A stretch of 64,000 nucleotides of DNA. It comes from Lachnospiraceae bacterium. Its GTDB lineage: Bacteria > Bacillota > Clostridia > Lachnospirales > Lachnospiraceae. The stretch is taken from the NCBI GenBank assembly GCA_017624495.1, contig JAGAMY010000004.1:1-64000 (forward strand), read 5' to 3'. The translations under genes were made by a program, and so were the position numbers. This document shows positions 6,535-15,971 of the stretch, in pieces; the first letter of the stretch is position 1; each line of letters opens with the position of its first letter. The notes beneath the pieces are model-generated. The model had not been told where the DNA came from and did no database searches. It was given only the letters and a program-made list of their open reading frames with translations.

Positions 6535-8535
6535 TTATGCTTCCTTTATCATCCTTTGCAGTTCTTCTTCTGAAATAATTGAAATTCCTAAATCCTGCGC
6601 TTTTGTCAGTTTACTTCCAGCATTTTCACCTGCTAAAAGATAGTTCGTCTTTTTCGAAACTGAGCCGGATACTTTACCGCCAAACTGTTCAATTATGGCT
6701 GCCGCCTCTTTTCTATCCATGCTTGGCAATGTACCCGTAATTACAAATGTTAGTCCTGCAAACCGCTGGTCTTCGCTTACCTTTTCTAAACATTCCATAT
6801 TTACTCCTGCCTGCTTTAAACGTTCTATCTGACAAATATTGGCATCATCCGCAAAAAATTTACGGATACATTCTGCGGATATTTCACCGATATCCTCCAC
6901 TTCCTGCAATTCTTCCATAGTTGATTTCATCAAAACATCCATATGCTGCATTTTTCGCATAATGGCTTTCGCAGCAGCTTTTCCAACATTCGGAATACCC
7001 AGTCCTGTTAAAAGCTTATACGCATCATTTTCCTTGGATTTTTCAATGGCATCTAATAATTTATCCGTATTCTTTTCTTTTCCGATGATACCTTCTTCAA
7101 TCAGTATCTCCCGATGATTTTTTAAGTCATAAATATCCGCAACACTATTAATATACCCTTTTCTTACCAATTCTTCAATATATACTGTTCCAAAACCTTT
7201 AATATCCATGGCATCTCTGCCAACAAAATTGATAATATGACGTTCTAACTGCGCAGGGCAATTTGCATTTGTACATTTAATATCCGCCGTATCTCTATCT
7301 CGAACGGTAGGTTCGCCACACGCCGGACATGTATCGGGAATCTGGAATCTGACCCAATCCAAAGGACGTTTGCCCTTATTTACTTCTTTGACCTTAGGAA
7401 TGATTTCTCCTGACTTATAAACAACTATCGTATCTCCGATACCAATATCTAATTCATCAATAAAATCCTGATTATGAAGGGTTGCCCGAGAAACAGAAGT
7501 TCCACACAATCGAACTGGTTCAAATACAGCGGTAGGTGTAATCCTGCCTGTTCTGCCCACAGAAAGTTCAATTTCCTTTAATGTGGATTCTTTTTCCTCT
7601 GGCGGATATTTATATGCCACAGCCCATCTTGGCACTTTTGAAGTAGCTCCTAACTGTTCCCTGTCGCTGTAACGATTAATTTTTACAACTGCACCATCAA
7701 TATCATAGGGCAGCTTGCCTCTGTTCTCTCCAATGGCTTCAATCACATTCCATACTTCTTCTGCTGTTTTACAGATTTTATAATCATTAATTACAGTAAT
7801 CCCCTGACTTTTCAGATATTCATATCCTTCTGTATGGGTTTCAAAAGACATCCCTTTTACCTGCTGAATATTAAAAACAAACATCGACAATTTTCGTTCT
7901 TTGGTAATGGAGGCATCTAGCTGACGAAGTGTTCCTGCTGCACAGTTTCTTGGATTTGCGAAAACTTTTTTGCCTAAGAGCTCCTGTCTTTCATTCACCG
8001 CATCAAAATCTGCATTTTTCATATATACTTCACCACGAATTTCCAAATATTCCGGTGCATCCTTTAATTTCTTTTTCACATCTTTGATAACCTTGGCATT
8101 TGCTGTTACATCTTCACCAAAATTAACTCCGTCTCCTCTTGTTAATGCAAGCTTTAATTCTCCATTTTCATAGCGTAAAGCCATAGAAAGTCCATCAATT
8201 TTATACTCAACAACAAATTCCGGATTATCTAACTGCTGCTGCATTTCTTCCACAAATTTCAAAACTTCCTCTTTTGAAAAAACATCCTGCAGACTTAGCA
8301 TAGGTACATTATGCGCAACCATTACCCCTGCTTCTCTTTTTACAGTTCCTCCTACTTTCTGGGTTGGCGATGTTTTCGTAACATATTCAGGATGTTCCTG
8401 CTCAAGTTTTTTCAATTGCTGCATCAGCATATCAAATTCGTAATCCGAAATTTCCGGATTGTCCTCATTATAATAACGATTACTATGATATTCTATCTGT
8501 TTTCTCAATTCTTCAATTTTTATTTTTGTATCCAT
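6535..8535 (-). CDS. ligA: NAD-dependent DNA ligase LigA
   Basis: A 666-residue LigA, full family length, which seals nicks during replication and repair using NAD+. Domains in order: N-terminal Ia domain with the YHSNRYYN NMN-binding region, adenylation domain with the KIDG motif (Lys112 carries the AMP), OB fold, a four-cysteine zinc finger (CPACG and CTNANCPAQ near residues 408-431), helix-hairpin-helix repeats (LGIPNVGKAAAKA), and a C-terminal BRCT domain (FAGLTFVITGTLPSMDR). It begins 3 bp after the stop of the upstream pseudouridine synthase gene, so the two are co-transcribed. Nothing is unusual in the sequence. Confidence 0.97.
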   Translation of the reverse strand: MDTKIKIEELRKQIEYHSNRYYNEDNPEISDYEFDMLMQQLKKLEQEHPEYVTKTSPTQKVGGTVKREAGVMVAHNVPMLSLQDVFSKEEVLKFVEEMQQQLDNPEFVVEYKIDGLSMALRYENGELKLALTRGDGVNFGEDVTANAKVIKDVKKKLKDAPEYLEIRGEVYMKNADFDAVNERQELLGKKVFANPRNCAAGTLRQLDASITKERKLSMFVFNIQQVKGMSFETHTEGYEYLKSQGITVINDYKICKTAEEVWNVIEAIGENRGKLPYDIDGAVVKINRYSDREQLGATSKVPRWAVAYKYPPEEKESTLKEIELSVGRTGRITPTAVFEPVRLCGTSVSRATLHNQDFIDELDIGIGDTIVVYKSGEIIPKVKEVNKGKRPLDWVRFQIPDTCPACGEPTVRDRDTADIKCTNANCPAQLERHIINFVGRDAMDIKGFGTVYIEELVRKGYINSVADIYDLKNHREILIEEGIIGKEKNTDKLLDAIEKSKENDAYKLLTGLGIPNVGKAAAKAIMRKMQHMDVLMKSTMEELQEVEDIGEISAECIRKFFADDANICQIERLKQAGVNMECLEKVSEDQRFAGLTFVITGTLPSMDRKEAAAIIEQFGGKVSGSVSKKTNYLLAGENAGSKLTKAQDLGISIISEEELQRMIKEA

Positions 8536-8538
8536 ATT

Positions 8539-9282
8539 TTACTCCTTTTGGGGTATGACCGTTGTATTTTGGGAATTTGCTATCATTTTTTGTAATTGGG
8601 CATATTCTTTTTCTGTTACATAACGATATGTCCCCGGTTTTAAATCTCCCAATAAAATATTCATAATTCTTACACGCTGTAATTCTTCTACACGATAGCC
8701 AAAATATTCACACATCCTGCGAATCTGACGATTATATCCCTGTGTAAGTATAATTCTAAATTTTCGTTTTCCTAATTTTTCTACTGCACATTTTCTAGTT
8801 GTGACACCTAATTCTACCAATGGTACACCACCAGCTAAGCCTCGTAAAAATGCATCTGTCAAAGGCTTATTTACTGTTACAATATATTCCTTTTCATGCA
8901 TATTTCCAGCCCGCATCATTTTGTTTACAATATCTCCCTGATTTGTCATCAAAATCAATCCTGAAGAATCCTTATCGAGTCTTCCTACCGGATATATCCG
9001 CTTAGGAAAATTTACAAAATCAACAATATTATTTTTTTCCCTTTTTTCCGCTGTACATACAATTCCCACCGGCTTATGTACTGCAAGCAGAATCTTTTCT
9101 TCTTCCTTAGACACTACCTTTCCCATGAAACAAACCTTCTGTCCCGGCTGTATGCGACTTCCTGTTTCTGCAATTTTCCCATCTATAGTAACATTTCCTT
9201 CTGCAATCTGACGGTCTGCTTCTCTTCTTGAACAAACACCGGCTTCACTTAAAAATTTATTTATACGAATACCTTCTGCCAT
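8539..9282 (-). CDS. 23S rRNA pseudouridine synthase, RluB/RluF type
   Basis: A 247-residue RsuA-family pseudouridine synthase. It has an N-terminal S4 RNA-binding domain (RINKFLSEAGVCSRREADRQI) and the catalytic motif GRLDKDSSGLILMTN, whose Asp isomerises uridine in 23S rRNA, followed by the family signatures KEYIV and GYNRQIRRMCEYFG. The motif set fits RluF (U2604) slightly better than RluB, but sequence alone does not settle the target base. I chose the ATG at 9282 with GGAGG 5 nt upstream; an in-frame codon seven residues earlier overlaps that site. It leads the ligA-metA run. Confidence 0.88.
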   Translation of the reverse strand: MAEGIRINKFLSEAGVCSRREADRQIAEGNVTIDGKIAETGSRIQPGQKVCFMGKVVSKEEEKILLAVHKPVGIVCTAEKREKNNIVDFVNFPKRIYPVGRLDKDSSGLILMTNQGDIVNKMMRAGNMHEKEYIVTVNKPLTDAFLRGLAGGVPLVELGVTTRKCAVEKLGKRKFRIILTQGYNRQIRRMCEYFGYRVEELQRVRIMNILLGDLKPGTYRYVTEKEYAQLQKMIANSQNTTVIPQKE

Positions 9283-9322
9283 TTTTTCCTCCATCAAAAA
9301 CACTATCTTTAAAAATCGAAAA

Positions 9323-9368
9323 TACGGAGACTGCCACCGTATACTATAAAACGGTTTTTGTCTCCGTA
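9323..9368. terminator. Hairpin terminator of the SH3-protein gene
   Basis: TACGGAGAC (9323-9331) pairs perfectly with GTCTCCGTA (9360-9368), and an inner ACCGT/ACGGT stem extends it. On the minus strand it is followed by a T-rich tract, placing it just downstream of the 9398-10783 gene. Confidence 0.75.
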
Positions 9369-9397
9369 AATTCTCTTATCCGTAAAGCATCATTTTA

Positions 9398-10783
9398 CTA
9401 CTGAAGCAAATCTGTCTTTATATATCCGGTCTTATCTCCATACTGAACCTTTGTCCAGCCTTCTGCATAACTCATGATAACAGTAACTTTTTCTCCCGCA
9501 AACACAGTTGCTACTTTTGCTGAATCCTGACTCATAGACTCACGAATATTCAGACTTTCCTGAACAGTAATCACATTTCCCTCTGCAACACTATTACCAC
9601 CTGTGGATGTGCTTTCTGCTTCACCTGTTTCTGCAGCTGCTTCCGGTGCAACAGGCTCTGTAGAAAGAAATTCTGATTTAACATATCCTTGTGTACCATT
9701 GTTATAGTCAATCCGACTCCAGCCGTCTTTATCCTCTAATCGTGTTGTCTGTGCTCCAATTTCTAACTGTCCAAGCACTTCTGCTGTTTCACTCGCTTCT
9801 GCACGCACATTTACTTTATCTGTTGCATAAACAACAACTGCATTCGCACGTTCAGCAGCTAATTTCTCTTCTGCTGCTTTCTTTGCTGCTTCTTCCTCTG
9901 CTGCCTTCTTTGCAGCCTCTTCTTCTGCTATTCTTGCCTCTTCCGCCGCTTTTGCTGCAGCAGCCTGATCAGAAGCCCATACAGTAATCGCATCCGGAAT
10001 AGTGGTTTCTACCATTGTCTTTAATGCTTCATCTGATGTTATTGCTGCCTCATACTTCTGCTGAACCTCTGTCTGTAATTTGATAACATCTTCCTGCTGT
10101 TCAAATTCTTCTATCATGGAAGCCACCTCTGCATCTAACGGCTGTTCCTGATTAGACATATTAAACTGACTGTATAAATTATCAATATACAATGAACCGT
10201 CTTCATTGGTTCTCACATAGAAGAAATCCAAGCCCGGGGCTGTGGTTTCGATATCATTAAATTTAATCTCTAAATATACAGATACAATATAAGAACCTTC
10301 TTCTAACCCTTTTTTTGTGTAGCAGGATATGTTCTTATAGGATTTTACATACTCACTGAATACAGATATATAGCTTTTTTCTGTATCTGAAACCGGTGTA
10401 GCAAGTTTTGCAAGCTTTTTCACCTTACCATTTGCATATGCTTTATAATATTTTTTAATCAAATCATTAATTTCAGGATAGGCATCCTGCGCATAATTTT
10501 CCGCTACAACTGAATAATTTTCCGTTGTTTCAGTTGTTGCTTCTGTTTCAGCCACAATAGCTTCCGTAGAATCTAATGGCTGCTCCTGCTTTTGTTTTCC
10601 TGTTGTGGCAACAAGCACAATCACAATTACTATAAATAAACCGGCTGCGGATATATATTTAACATTTTTCTTACAAAATTCTACTGCATTTTCAAATTTT
10701 TCTCTCCAATTAACATCTGTTATATCAAATTCTGCCTGACTTCTGCGTTTTCTGTTTCTTCTATTATTTGTCTGTTCTGTCAT
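9398..10783 (-). CDS. Membrane-anchored protein with two bacterial SH3 domains
   Basis: A 461-residue single-pass membrane protein starting at the ATG at 10783 (GGAGG, 7 nt). The first 42 residues are basic and cytoplasmic (RRNRKRRSQ), residues 43-60 are a transmembrane helix (YISAAGLFIVIVIVLVAT), and the rest should be outside. An NTF2-like or unassigned domain spans about 95-260, then an Ala/Lys/Glu-rich coiled coil (about 270-320), then two SH3_3 repeats: NVRAEASETAEVLGQLE and LNIRESMSQDSAKVATV. Such SH3 domains bind peptidoglycan, so a cell-wall-associated role is likely. Monocistronic, with its own promoter and terminator. The precise function is unknown. Confidence 0.8.
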   Translation of the reverse strand: MTEQTNNRRNRKRRSQAEFDITDVNWREKFENAVEFCKKNVKYISAAGLFIVIVIVLVATTGKQKQEQPLDSTEAIVAETEATTETTENYSVVAENYAQDAYPEINDLIKKYYKAYANGKVKKLAKLATPVSDTEKSYISVFSEYVKSYKNISCYTKKGLEEGSYIVSVYLEIKFNDIETTAPGLDFFYVRTNEDGSLYIDNLYSQFNMSNQEQPLDAEVASMIEEFEQQEDVIKLQTEVQQKYEAAITSDEALKTMVETTIPDAITVWASDQAAAAKAAEEARIAEEEAAKKAAEEEAAKKAAEEKLAAERANAVVVYATDKVNVRAEASETAEVLGQLEIGAQTTRLEDKDGWSRIDYNNGTQGYVKSEFLSTEPVAPEAAAETGEAESTSTGGNSVAEGNVITVQESLNIRESMSQDSAKVATVFAGEKVTVIMSYAEGWTKVQYGDKTGYIKTDLLQ

Positions 10784-10906
10784 GAATTTTCCTCCTAAAT
10801 CTAAAAAAAACAACATTTATCTGTCAACTATTTATCATAAACTCAAAATTAAATAAAATTTCTTTTTTCCTCTTTATATCGAATATTGTAATAAAGCACA
10901 TTTTTT

Positions 10907-10935
10907 AGAATAGCAAACCCTTCTTCAAAAGTCAA
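10907..10935 (-). promoter_or_regulatory. Promoter of the SH3-protein gene
   Basis: On the minus strand TTGACT (10930-10935) and TATTCT (10907-10912) are 17 bp apart, about 120 nt upstream of the start codon. It is divergent from the tRNA-Arg promoter. Confidence 0.6.
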
Positions 10936-10977
10936 CCCGTATCCGCATATAAAATCCTTATTTTCATCAAGAATTTA

Positions 10978-11006
10978 TTGACAATTTTGTTAGGGTGTAT
11001 TATGAT
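10978..11006 (+). promoter_or_regulatory. Promoter of tRNA-Arg
   Basis: A consensus TTGACA -35 (10978-10983) and TATGAT -10 (11001-11006) with exact 17-bp spacing, ending 12 nt before the mature 5' end of the tRNA. Confidence 0.85.
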
Positions 11007-11018
11007 AATTCTTGTTCT

Positions 11019-11090
11019 GCAACCGTAGTCTAACGGATAGAACACAGGACTCCGACTCCTGCAATGTGGGTTCGATTCCCGCCGGTTGCA
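11019..11090 (+). tRNA. tRNA-Arg (anticodon CCG)
   Basis: A 72-nt cloverleaf. The acceptor stem GCAACCG pairs with CGGTTGC and the discriminator is A. The anticodon stem CAGGA/TCCTG encloses the loop CTCCGAC, giving anticodon CCG, which reads the arginine codon CGG. The T-arm is GTGGG-TTCGATT-CCCGC. CCA is not encoded. CGG is a rare codon in low-GC genomes. Confidence 0.95.
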
Positions 11091-11099
11091 CTTTAACGG

Positions 11100-11139
11100 T
11101 GGTTATGGAAATTTCTGATTTCCGTAACCATTCTTTTTA
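11100..11139 (+). terminator. Hairpin between tRNA-Arg and DAHP synthase
   Basis: TGGTTATGGAAAT pairs with ATTTCCGTAACCA (11118-11130) and is followed by TTCTTTTTAT. It terminates the tRNA transcript or attenuates read-through into the DAHP synthase gene, for which I see no separate promoter. Confidence 0.8.
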
Positions 11140-11181
11140 TTGATGATACACCAAGAATATATATGAACAGGAGATATGATT

Positions 11182-12213
11182 ATGAGTTTTACTTATTTAA
11201 AAGAGCTTCCAAGCCCTTCTGAAATCAAATCATTATATCCTCTTTCAGAAAAATTAACCGCATTAAAAGCTGAAAGAGACAAAATGATTGCCGATGTTAT
11301 TACCGGAAAAGATGACCGTTTCCTTGTAATTATTGGTCCATGCTCTGCGGATAACGAAGATGCCGTATGCGATTATGTCAGCCGTTTGACTGCCGTTTCT
11401 GAAAAAGTAAAAGACCAGTTAATTATTATTCCACGAATTTATACAAACAAACCTCGTACCACCGGGGAAGGTTATAAAGGTATTGCCTCCCAGCCAGATC
11501 CGGAAAAGAAACCGGATATGCTTGCAGGAATGATTGCTATGCGTAAAATGCATATCCGTGCCATTGAAGAAAGTGGTCTGACCTGTGCAGATGAGATGCT
11601 TTATCCTGAAAACTGGGCATATGTAGAAGATTTACTCTCCTACGTTGCCATCGGTGCACGTTCTGTAGAAGACCAGCATCACCGTCTGACCGTCAGCGGC
11701 TTTGACGTTGCTTCAGGTATGAAAAATCCTACCAGTGGTGACTTTACTGTTATGTTAAATTCTGTATATGCCGCACAGCACCGTCATCACTTCATTTATC
11801 GCGGACACGAGGTAGAAACCACAGGAAATCCTTTGACACATGTAGTTTTGCGTGGCGCAGTATCCAAGCATGGGAATTGTGTACAGAATTACCATTATGA
11901 AGATATTATGCGCTTAATCAATCTTTATAATCAAATGGATTTAGTAAACCCTGCCGCTATTATAGATGCTAACCACTCCAATTCCAACAAACAGTATGCC
12001 GAGCAGGTTCGTATCGTAAAAGAGGTTATGCATAACCGCAGACTTTCTTCTGAAATCAAAAATATGGTCAAAGGTGTAATGATTGAAAGTTACATAGAAC
12101 CGGGATGTCAGAAGGTTGGCGAACATATTTATGGAAAATCCATCACAGACCCTTGTCTTGGCTGGGAAGAATCTGAAAAACTAATTTATACCATTGCTGA
12201 AATGAATGCTTAA
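11182..12213 (+). CDS. aroF: 3-deoxy-7-phosphoheptulonate synthase (DAHP synthase, class I AroF/AroG)
   Basis: A 343-residue class I alpha DAHP synthase, which condenses PEP and erythrose-4-phosphate at the first step of the shikimate pathway in the cytoplasm. Signature motifs are IIGPCSADN near residue 52, PRTTGEGYKG, GARSVEDQHHR and DANHSNSNKQ near residue 255. The N-terminal extension before the barrel fits the feedback-regulated AroFGH group, but which amino acid inhibits it cannot be read by eye. I take the ATG at 11182, 8 nt after GGAG; an ATG at 11176 is only 2 nt from it. It lies 92 bp after tRNA-Arg on the same strand and may depend on read-through from that promoter. Confidence 0.95.
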   Translation: MSFTYLKELPSPSEIKSLYPLSEKLTALKAERDKMIADVITGKDDRFLVIIGPCSADNEDAVCDYVSRLTAVSEKVKDQLIIIPRIYTNKPRTTGEGYKGIASQPDPEKKPDMLAGMIAMRKMHIRAIEESGLTCADEMLYPENWAYVEDLLSYVAIGARSVEDQHHRLTVSGFDVASGMKNPTSGDFTVMLNSVYAAQHRHHFIYRGHEVETTGNPLTHVVLRGAVSKHGNCVQNYHYEDIMRLINLYNQMDLVNPAAIIDANHSNSNKQYAEQVRIVKEVMHNRRLSSEIKNMVKGVMIESYIEPGCQKVGEHIYGKSITDPCLGWEESEKLIYTIAEMNA

Positions 12214-12214
12214 C

Positions 12215-12281
12215 AAAAATACCCTATAGTTTTTCGCATCACTTATCGTACAAGCGATGCGAAAGCTACAGGGTATTTTTT
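12215..12281. terminator. Bidirectional terminator between aroF and the spoIIM-like gene
   Basis: AAAAATACCC and GGGTATTTTT form the outer stem and TTCGCATC/GATGCGAA the inner stem. The A- and T-runs at both ends allow termination of both convergent genes. Its left arm begins just after the aroF stop. Confidence 0.85.
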
Positions 12282-12870
12282 ATAACATTCGAATAATTCT
12301 CTGCAAAATATATGGATTTACATAACTTTCTAAAAGAATCCCTCCAAAAAGCAATGCAAAGGCAATGATAAAATACACCATATATTTTATATATTGCTTT
12401 TTAGGACTATCTCCTATTCGCTGATAGAGATAGCCTAAATTTCGATACATATTTTTTTCTTTATTTTTAAATGTATGCAAAGCATAATGCCATATACCAA
12501 TCATTGGCACATAAAAAAGCCATTGAGGGAAAAAGAATCCAAACATCAGGGCAATTCCAGATATACCGTAATTCATTATTGAAATCACAAAAAGAAATCC
12601 CACGGAAAAGCCTACATAGCATATATAACCATTCACAACGATTGTCCCATATATTCCAATACTTAATATAAACAATATCAATATTTCCGGCACACGTTCA
12701 TAAAATAAATATAAAAACAATTCTCTACCCTGAATGTCTGCATACATATATCGATTCATAAAATAAGCATTCATCGCACCTAAATCTTTTCCCGATGCCA
12801 TTCCTAAGATATTTGCCCAAATCACTCCAGCCAGAAAAACAAAAAAGAATAAGTATGTACTTTTTTTCAT
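12280..12870 (-). CDS. spoIIM: SpoIIM-like membrane protein
   Basis: A 196-residue integral membrane protein with five to six predicted spans: residues 5-22, 62-80, 83-103, 107-130 and 162-180. The pattern and the segment YGTIVVNGYICYVGFSVGFL fit the SpoIIM family (PF01944). In Bacillus, SpoIIM forms the DMP complex with SpoIID and SpoIIP that drives peptidoglycan remodelling during engulfment; spoIIP is also in this window, while no spoIID is seen. SpoIIM-like proteins also exist outside sporulation, so the sporulation role is likely rather than certain. The gene is convergent with aroF and follows the NUDIX gene by 62 bp. Confidence 0.82.
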   Translation of the reverse strand: MKKSTYLFFFVFLAGVIWANILGMASGKDLGAMNAYFMNRYMYADIQGRELFLYLFYERVPEILILFILSIGIYGTIVVNGYICYVGFSVGFLFVISIMNYGISGIALMFGFFFPQWLFYVPMIGIWHYALHTFKNKEKNMYRNLGYLYQRIGDSPKKQYIKYMVYFIIAFALLFGGILLESYVNPYILQRIIRML

Positions 12871-12932
12871 CTTATCTCCATTCTATATCTGTTAATCTAT
12901 CATATGCCTGTCTGATTTTAGATATGCCAATT

Positions 12933-13475
12933 TTATGCTTTTATTTTATTTGCATACGCAAGAATGGCTGCAACTGTCTTACCATCCTGAATTTCTCCTG
13001 CATAAATTTTATTACACAGCTCGGACAATTCACATGGAACTATCTCAATATCCTCTTCTTCATCCAAATGCTGCTCTCCCGCTGTAAGTTCTGTGGCAAG
13101 ATACACATCTATCAGTTCATTACAAAATGCCACTGTCGATTTTAAAGACAGCAATTTTTCTATTTTTCCGCAGGTATAACCTGTTTCCTCTTCTAGTTCT
13201 CGTTTTGCACAAACAGCCGTATCTTCTTCTACACTGTCTCTTGCACCGGCTGGTATTTCTAATGTCTCCCGGTCTAGTGCATTTCGATACTGTCTAACCA
13301 TTACAATTTTTCCATCCGGTAAAACTGCTACAACTGCAGCAGCTCCTTTTACATGCTCAATATAATCCCATTTTGCAATTTTCCCATCCGGCATACGAAT
13401 ATGGTCTGTATATGTATTTACAATTGCACCTTTATGCACTAACACCCTGTCTATTCTTTCTAATTTTTGTATCAT
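12933..13475 (-). CDS. NUDIX hydrolase, ADP-ribose pyrophosphatase-like
   Basis: A 180-residue NUDIX protein with a complete Nudix box near residues 76-99: G-x5-E-x7-RELEEETGY, the metal-binding loop-helix-loop. The upstream segment AAAVVAVLPDGKIVMVRQYRNALDRETLEIPAG matches ADP-ribose pyrophosphatases (NudF-like), which cleave ADP-ribose to AMP and ribose-5-phosphate. Substrate choice within the family is hard to predict, so treat ADP-ribose as probable. GGGAG lies upstream of the ATG at 13475. It is adjacent to the spoIIM-like gene, an arrangement I recall as common in Clostridia. Confidence 0.88.
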   Translation of the reverse strand: MIQKLERIDRVLVHKGAIVNTYTDHIRMPDGKIAKWDYIEHVKGAAAVVAVLPDGKIVMVRQYRNALDRETLEIPAGARDSVEEDTAVCAKRELEEETGYTCGKIEKLLSLKSTVAFCNELIDVYLATELTAGEQHLDEEEDIEIVPCELSELCNKIYAGEIQDGKTVAAILAYANKIKA

Positions 13476-13520
13476 CCTTTTTCTCCCTTCTGTTATTTCA
13501 TTGCTCCTATGAGATAAGAA

Positions 13521-13553
13521 AAAGCAGCCAATGAGAATTTCACTGACTGCTTT
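13521..13553 (-). terminator. Terminator of rny
   Basis: On the minus strand AAAGCAGTCA and its complement TGGCTGCTTT form a stem (with G-T wobbles) around a short loop, followed by TTTTTCTTATC. It sits just after the rny stop codon. Confidence 0.75.
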
Positions 13554-13565
13554 ATAAGCAAATCT

Positions 13566-15122
13566 TTATTTTGCGTAATCTACAACACGGGACTCGCGGA
13601 TTACATTTACTTTAATCTGTCCCGGGTATTCCAATTCAGATTCAATCTGTTTGGAAATATTACGCGCCATTAATACCATATCGGCATCATTAACCTGCTC
13701 AGGAACTACCATTACTCGAATCTCTCTACCTGCCTGAATAGCAAAAGATTTTTCAACACCTTTAAATCCATTTGTAATATCTTCTAACTGTTTTAATCTG
13801 TTTGAATATGTTTCTAATGTTTCTCTTCTTGCTCCCGGACGAGCTGCACTAATTGTATCAGCAGCCTGTACCAGACATGCAATTAAAGTCTCTGGCTCTA
13901 CATCACCATGATGTGCCTCTACCGCATTGATAATCAGCGGAGACTCTTTGTATTTTCTACATAATTCAACACCAATCTGAATATGTGAACCTTCCATTTC
14001 ATGATCTACTGATTTTCCAATGTCATGTAATAAACCTGCACGTTTTGCAGTTCTAACATCTACACCTACTTCGCCTGCAAGCAGACCTGCAATCTGTGCT
14101 ACTTCAATAGAGTGTTTCAATGCATTCTGTCCATAACTTGTTCTGAACTTCATACGTCCTAATAAACGTACTAACTCCGGATGAATTCCGTGAACACCAA
14201 CTTCTAATGTAGCGGCTTCACCTTCTTCACGAATCATTGTTTCCACTTCTTTTTTGGCTTTTTCTACCATTTCTTCGATTCTGGCTGGATGAATACGTCC
14301 ATCCACAATCAGTTTTTCTAAAGCAATTCTTGCTATTTCTCTGCGAATAGGATCAAATCCTGAAAGGATAACTGCCTCTGGTGTATCATCGATAATCAAA
14401 TCTACACCTGTCAAGGTTTCTAACGTACGAATATTACGTCCTTCTCGACCAATAATCCTTCCCTTCATTTCATCATTCGGAAGCTGAACAACAGAAATTG
14501 TAGTTTCTGCAACATGATCTGCAGCGCATTTCTGAATCGCTGTTACAACATAATCCTTTGCCTTTTTTCCAGCTTCTTCTTTTGCCTGATTTTCCATTTC
14601 TTTAATCAGTTTTGCCGTATCAAGTTTTACATCTTCTTCAACAGTTTTTAAAAGGTATTCTTTTGCCTGTTCGGAGGTAAGTCCTGAGATTCGTTCCAGT
14701 TCCTGTACTCGCTCTTCATTGAGCTTAGCAATTTGTTCTTTCTGTCTGTTAAGTTCTTCTTCTCTCGCAACAAAACCTGCTTCACGCTTTTCGATGGATT
14801 CTAACTTTTTATCTAAGTTTTCTTCCTTCTGCACGATACGTCTTTCGTTACGCTGAATCTCTGCACGACGCTCACGAATTTCTTTATCGAGATCATTTTT
14901 GCTTTTAATCGTTTCTTCTTTGACCTCCAATAAAGCTTCACGCTTCTTTGCCTCGGCTGCCTTTACTGCTTCATCAATTATCTCTCTTGCCTTCTCTTCC
15001 GCACTTCCAATTTTCTGTTCAGAAATCTTCTTGCGATAGGAAGTTGTCGCCAGATAAGTAACTGGTACAGCAACGGCTAAGGTAACTATAACAGCAATCA
15101 AAGTAATTCCTATTGCTGGCAC
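13566..15122 (-). CDS. rny: Ribonuclease Y
   Basis: A 518-residue membrane-anchored endoribonuclease that initiates mRNA decay in Gram-positives. An N-terminal helix (residues 2-28, [19 protein letters not shown]) anchors it. A long coiled coil covers about 35-195. A KH domain ([21 protein letters not shown]) and an HD domain with [12 protein letters not shown] complete the catalytic half. I use the GTG at 15122, which has GGAGG at 7-nt spacing; the in-frame TTG seven codons earlier lies upstream of that site. It is the usual family size. It has its own promoter 80 nt upstream and a terminator downstream. Confidence 0.96.
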   Translation of the reverse strand: MPAIGITLIAVIVTLAVAVPVTYLATTSYRKKISEQKIGSAEEKAREIIDEAVKAAEAKKREALLEVKEETIKSKNDLDKEIRERRAEIQRNERRIVQKEENLDKKLESIEKREAGFVAREEELNRQKEQIAKLNEERVQELERISGLTSEQAKEYLLKTVEEDVKLDTAKLIKEMENQAKEEAGKKAKDYVVTAIQKCAADHVAETTISVVQLPNDEMKGRIIGREGRNIRTLETLTGVDLIIDDTPEAVILSGFDPIRREIARIALEKLIVDGRIHPARIEEMVEKAKKEVETMIREEGEAATLEVGVHGIHPELVRLLGRMKFRTSYGQNALKHSIEVAQIAGLLAGEVGVDVRTAKRAGLLHDIGKSVDHEMEGSHIQIGVELCRKYKESPLIINAVEAHHGDVEPETLIACLVQAADTISAARPGARRETLETYSNRLKQLEDITNGFKGVEKSFAIQAGREIRVMVVPEQVNDADMVLMARNISKQIESELEYPGQIKVNVIRESRVVDYAK

Positions 15123-15201
15123 AGGAGCACCTCCTTTATTCAATTTTCATTGTACATATAACAAAACTTATCACTCATCTGTCATAATTAACAATAGTTA
15201 A

Positions 15202-15230
15202 ATTTTATACTTTATTCCCAATAATGTCAA
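15202..15230 (-). promoter_or_regulatory. Promoter of rny
   Basis: On the minus strand a consensus TTGACA (15225-15230) and TAAAAT (15202-15207) are separated by 17 bp. Confidence 0.8.
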
Positions 15231-15313
15231 GTATTTCTCATTGTATTGTCCATAATGTTGCACAATATTTTTATCTGTATACCACATATTGTACATAAAG
15301 TATTTTTAAATAT

Positions 15314-15943
15314 CTAACATCCTAAATCATAAAGCATATCTTTATTTTTCATAACGGATAGGATATCAGAACTTTTAAATCCACGCCTTTGTAAAAACTG
15401 ATATATCTTCCGAAACTCTGCTGTATCTGCGGTTTCCGGTGTAAATTTCTTTTTCTCTAACAAATTCCGAATCTGCTCTCTTTCATCATTGACATATTCA
15501 TCATCTAAGGCATTATCAATAACATCTTTTGCTATTCCTTTACGCATTAAATCCGTTTTCAAACGCATACGGCTCTTTTTTTCCTGATGATACCGAACAT
15601 AGGTATGGGCATATCGCACATCATCCAGATAATGATAACGCTTTACATAGGAAACGGCTTCTTCAACAGCCTCTTGCGGATATGCGTTCTGCAAGAGCTT
15701 TTCTCTTAACTGATATTCTGTTCTTTCCTGCCGCTCCAACAAATGCATTGCCCTTCGGATAGCACGTTTAGCCAAAATTTCATAAAGAATATATGCGTAC
15801 TGTTCTTCGGACAATTCCATCTCTTCTTTTAAGGATAGTTTTCTTGCTTCACCTTTATATAGCTGAAAAGAAAATTTGTCATCCAGACATATCTCCACTT
15901 TTCCTTTTTCTAATACTTTATATGCTGTAATGATGTATGACAT
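15314..15943 (-). CDS. recX: Recombination regulator RecX
   Basis: A 209-residue RecX, the inhibitor that binds RecA filaments and RecA monomers. It shows the three-helix repeats of the family: LLERQERTEYQLREKLL, then RYHQEKKSRMRLKTDLMRKGI, then FLQRRGFKSSDI at the C-terminus. It lies 28 bp downstream of recA on the same strand, the classic recA-recX arrangement, and should share recA's SOS-controlled transcription. The ribosome binding site CGGAG is only 3 nt from the ATG at 15943, which may keep RecX levels low relative to RecA. No terminator separates them. Confidence 0.92.
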   Translation of the reverse strand: MSYIITAYKVLEKGKVEICLDDKFSFQLYKGEARKLSLKEEMELSEEQYAYILYEILAKRAIRRAMHLLERQERTEYQLREKLLQNAYPQEAVEEAVSYVKRYHYLDDVRYAHTYVRYHQEKKSRMRLKTDLMRKGIAKDVIDNALDDEYVNDEREQIRNLLEKKKFTPETADTAEFRKIYQFLQRRGFKSSDILSVMKNKDMLYDLGC

Positions 15944-15971
15944 ATTCTCCGTCCATTTCTGCTGCTAACTG

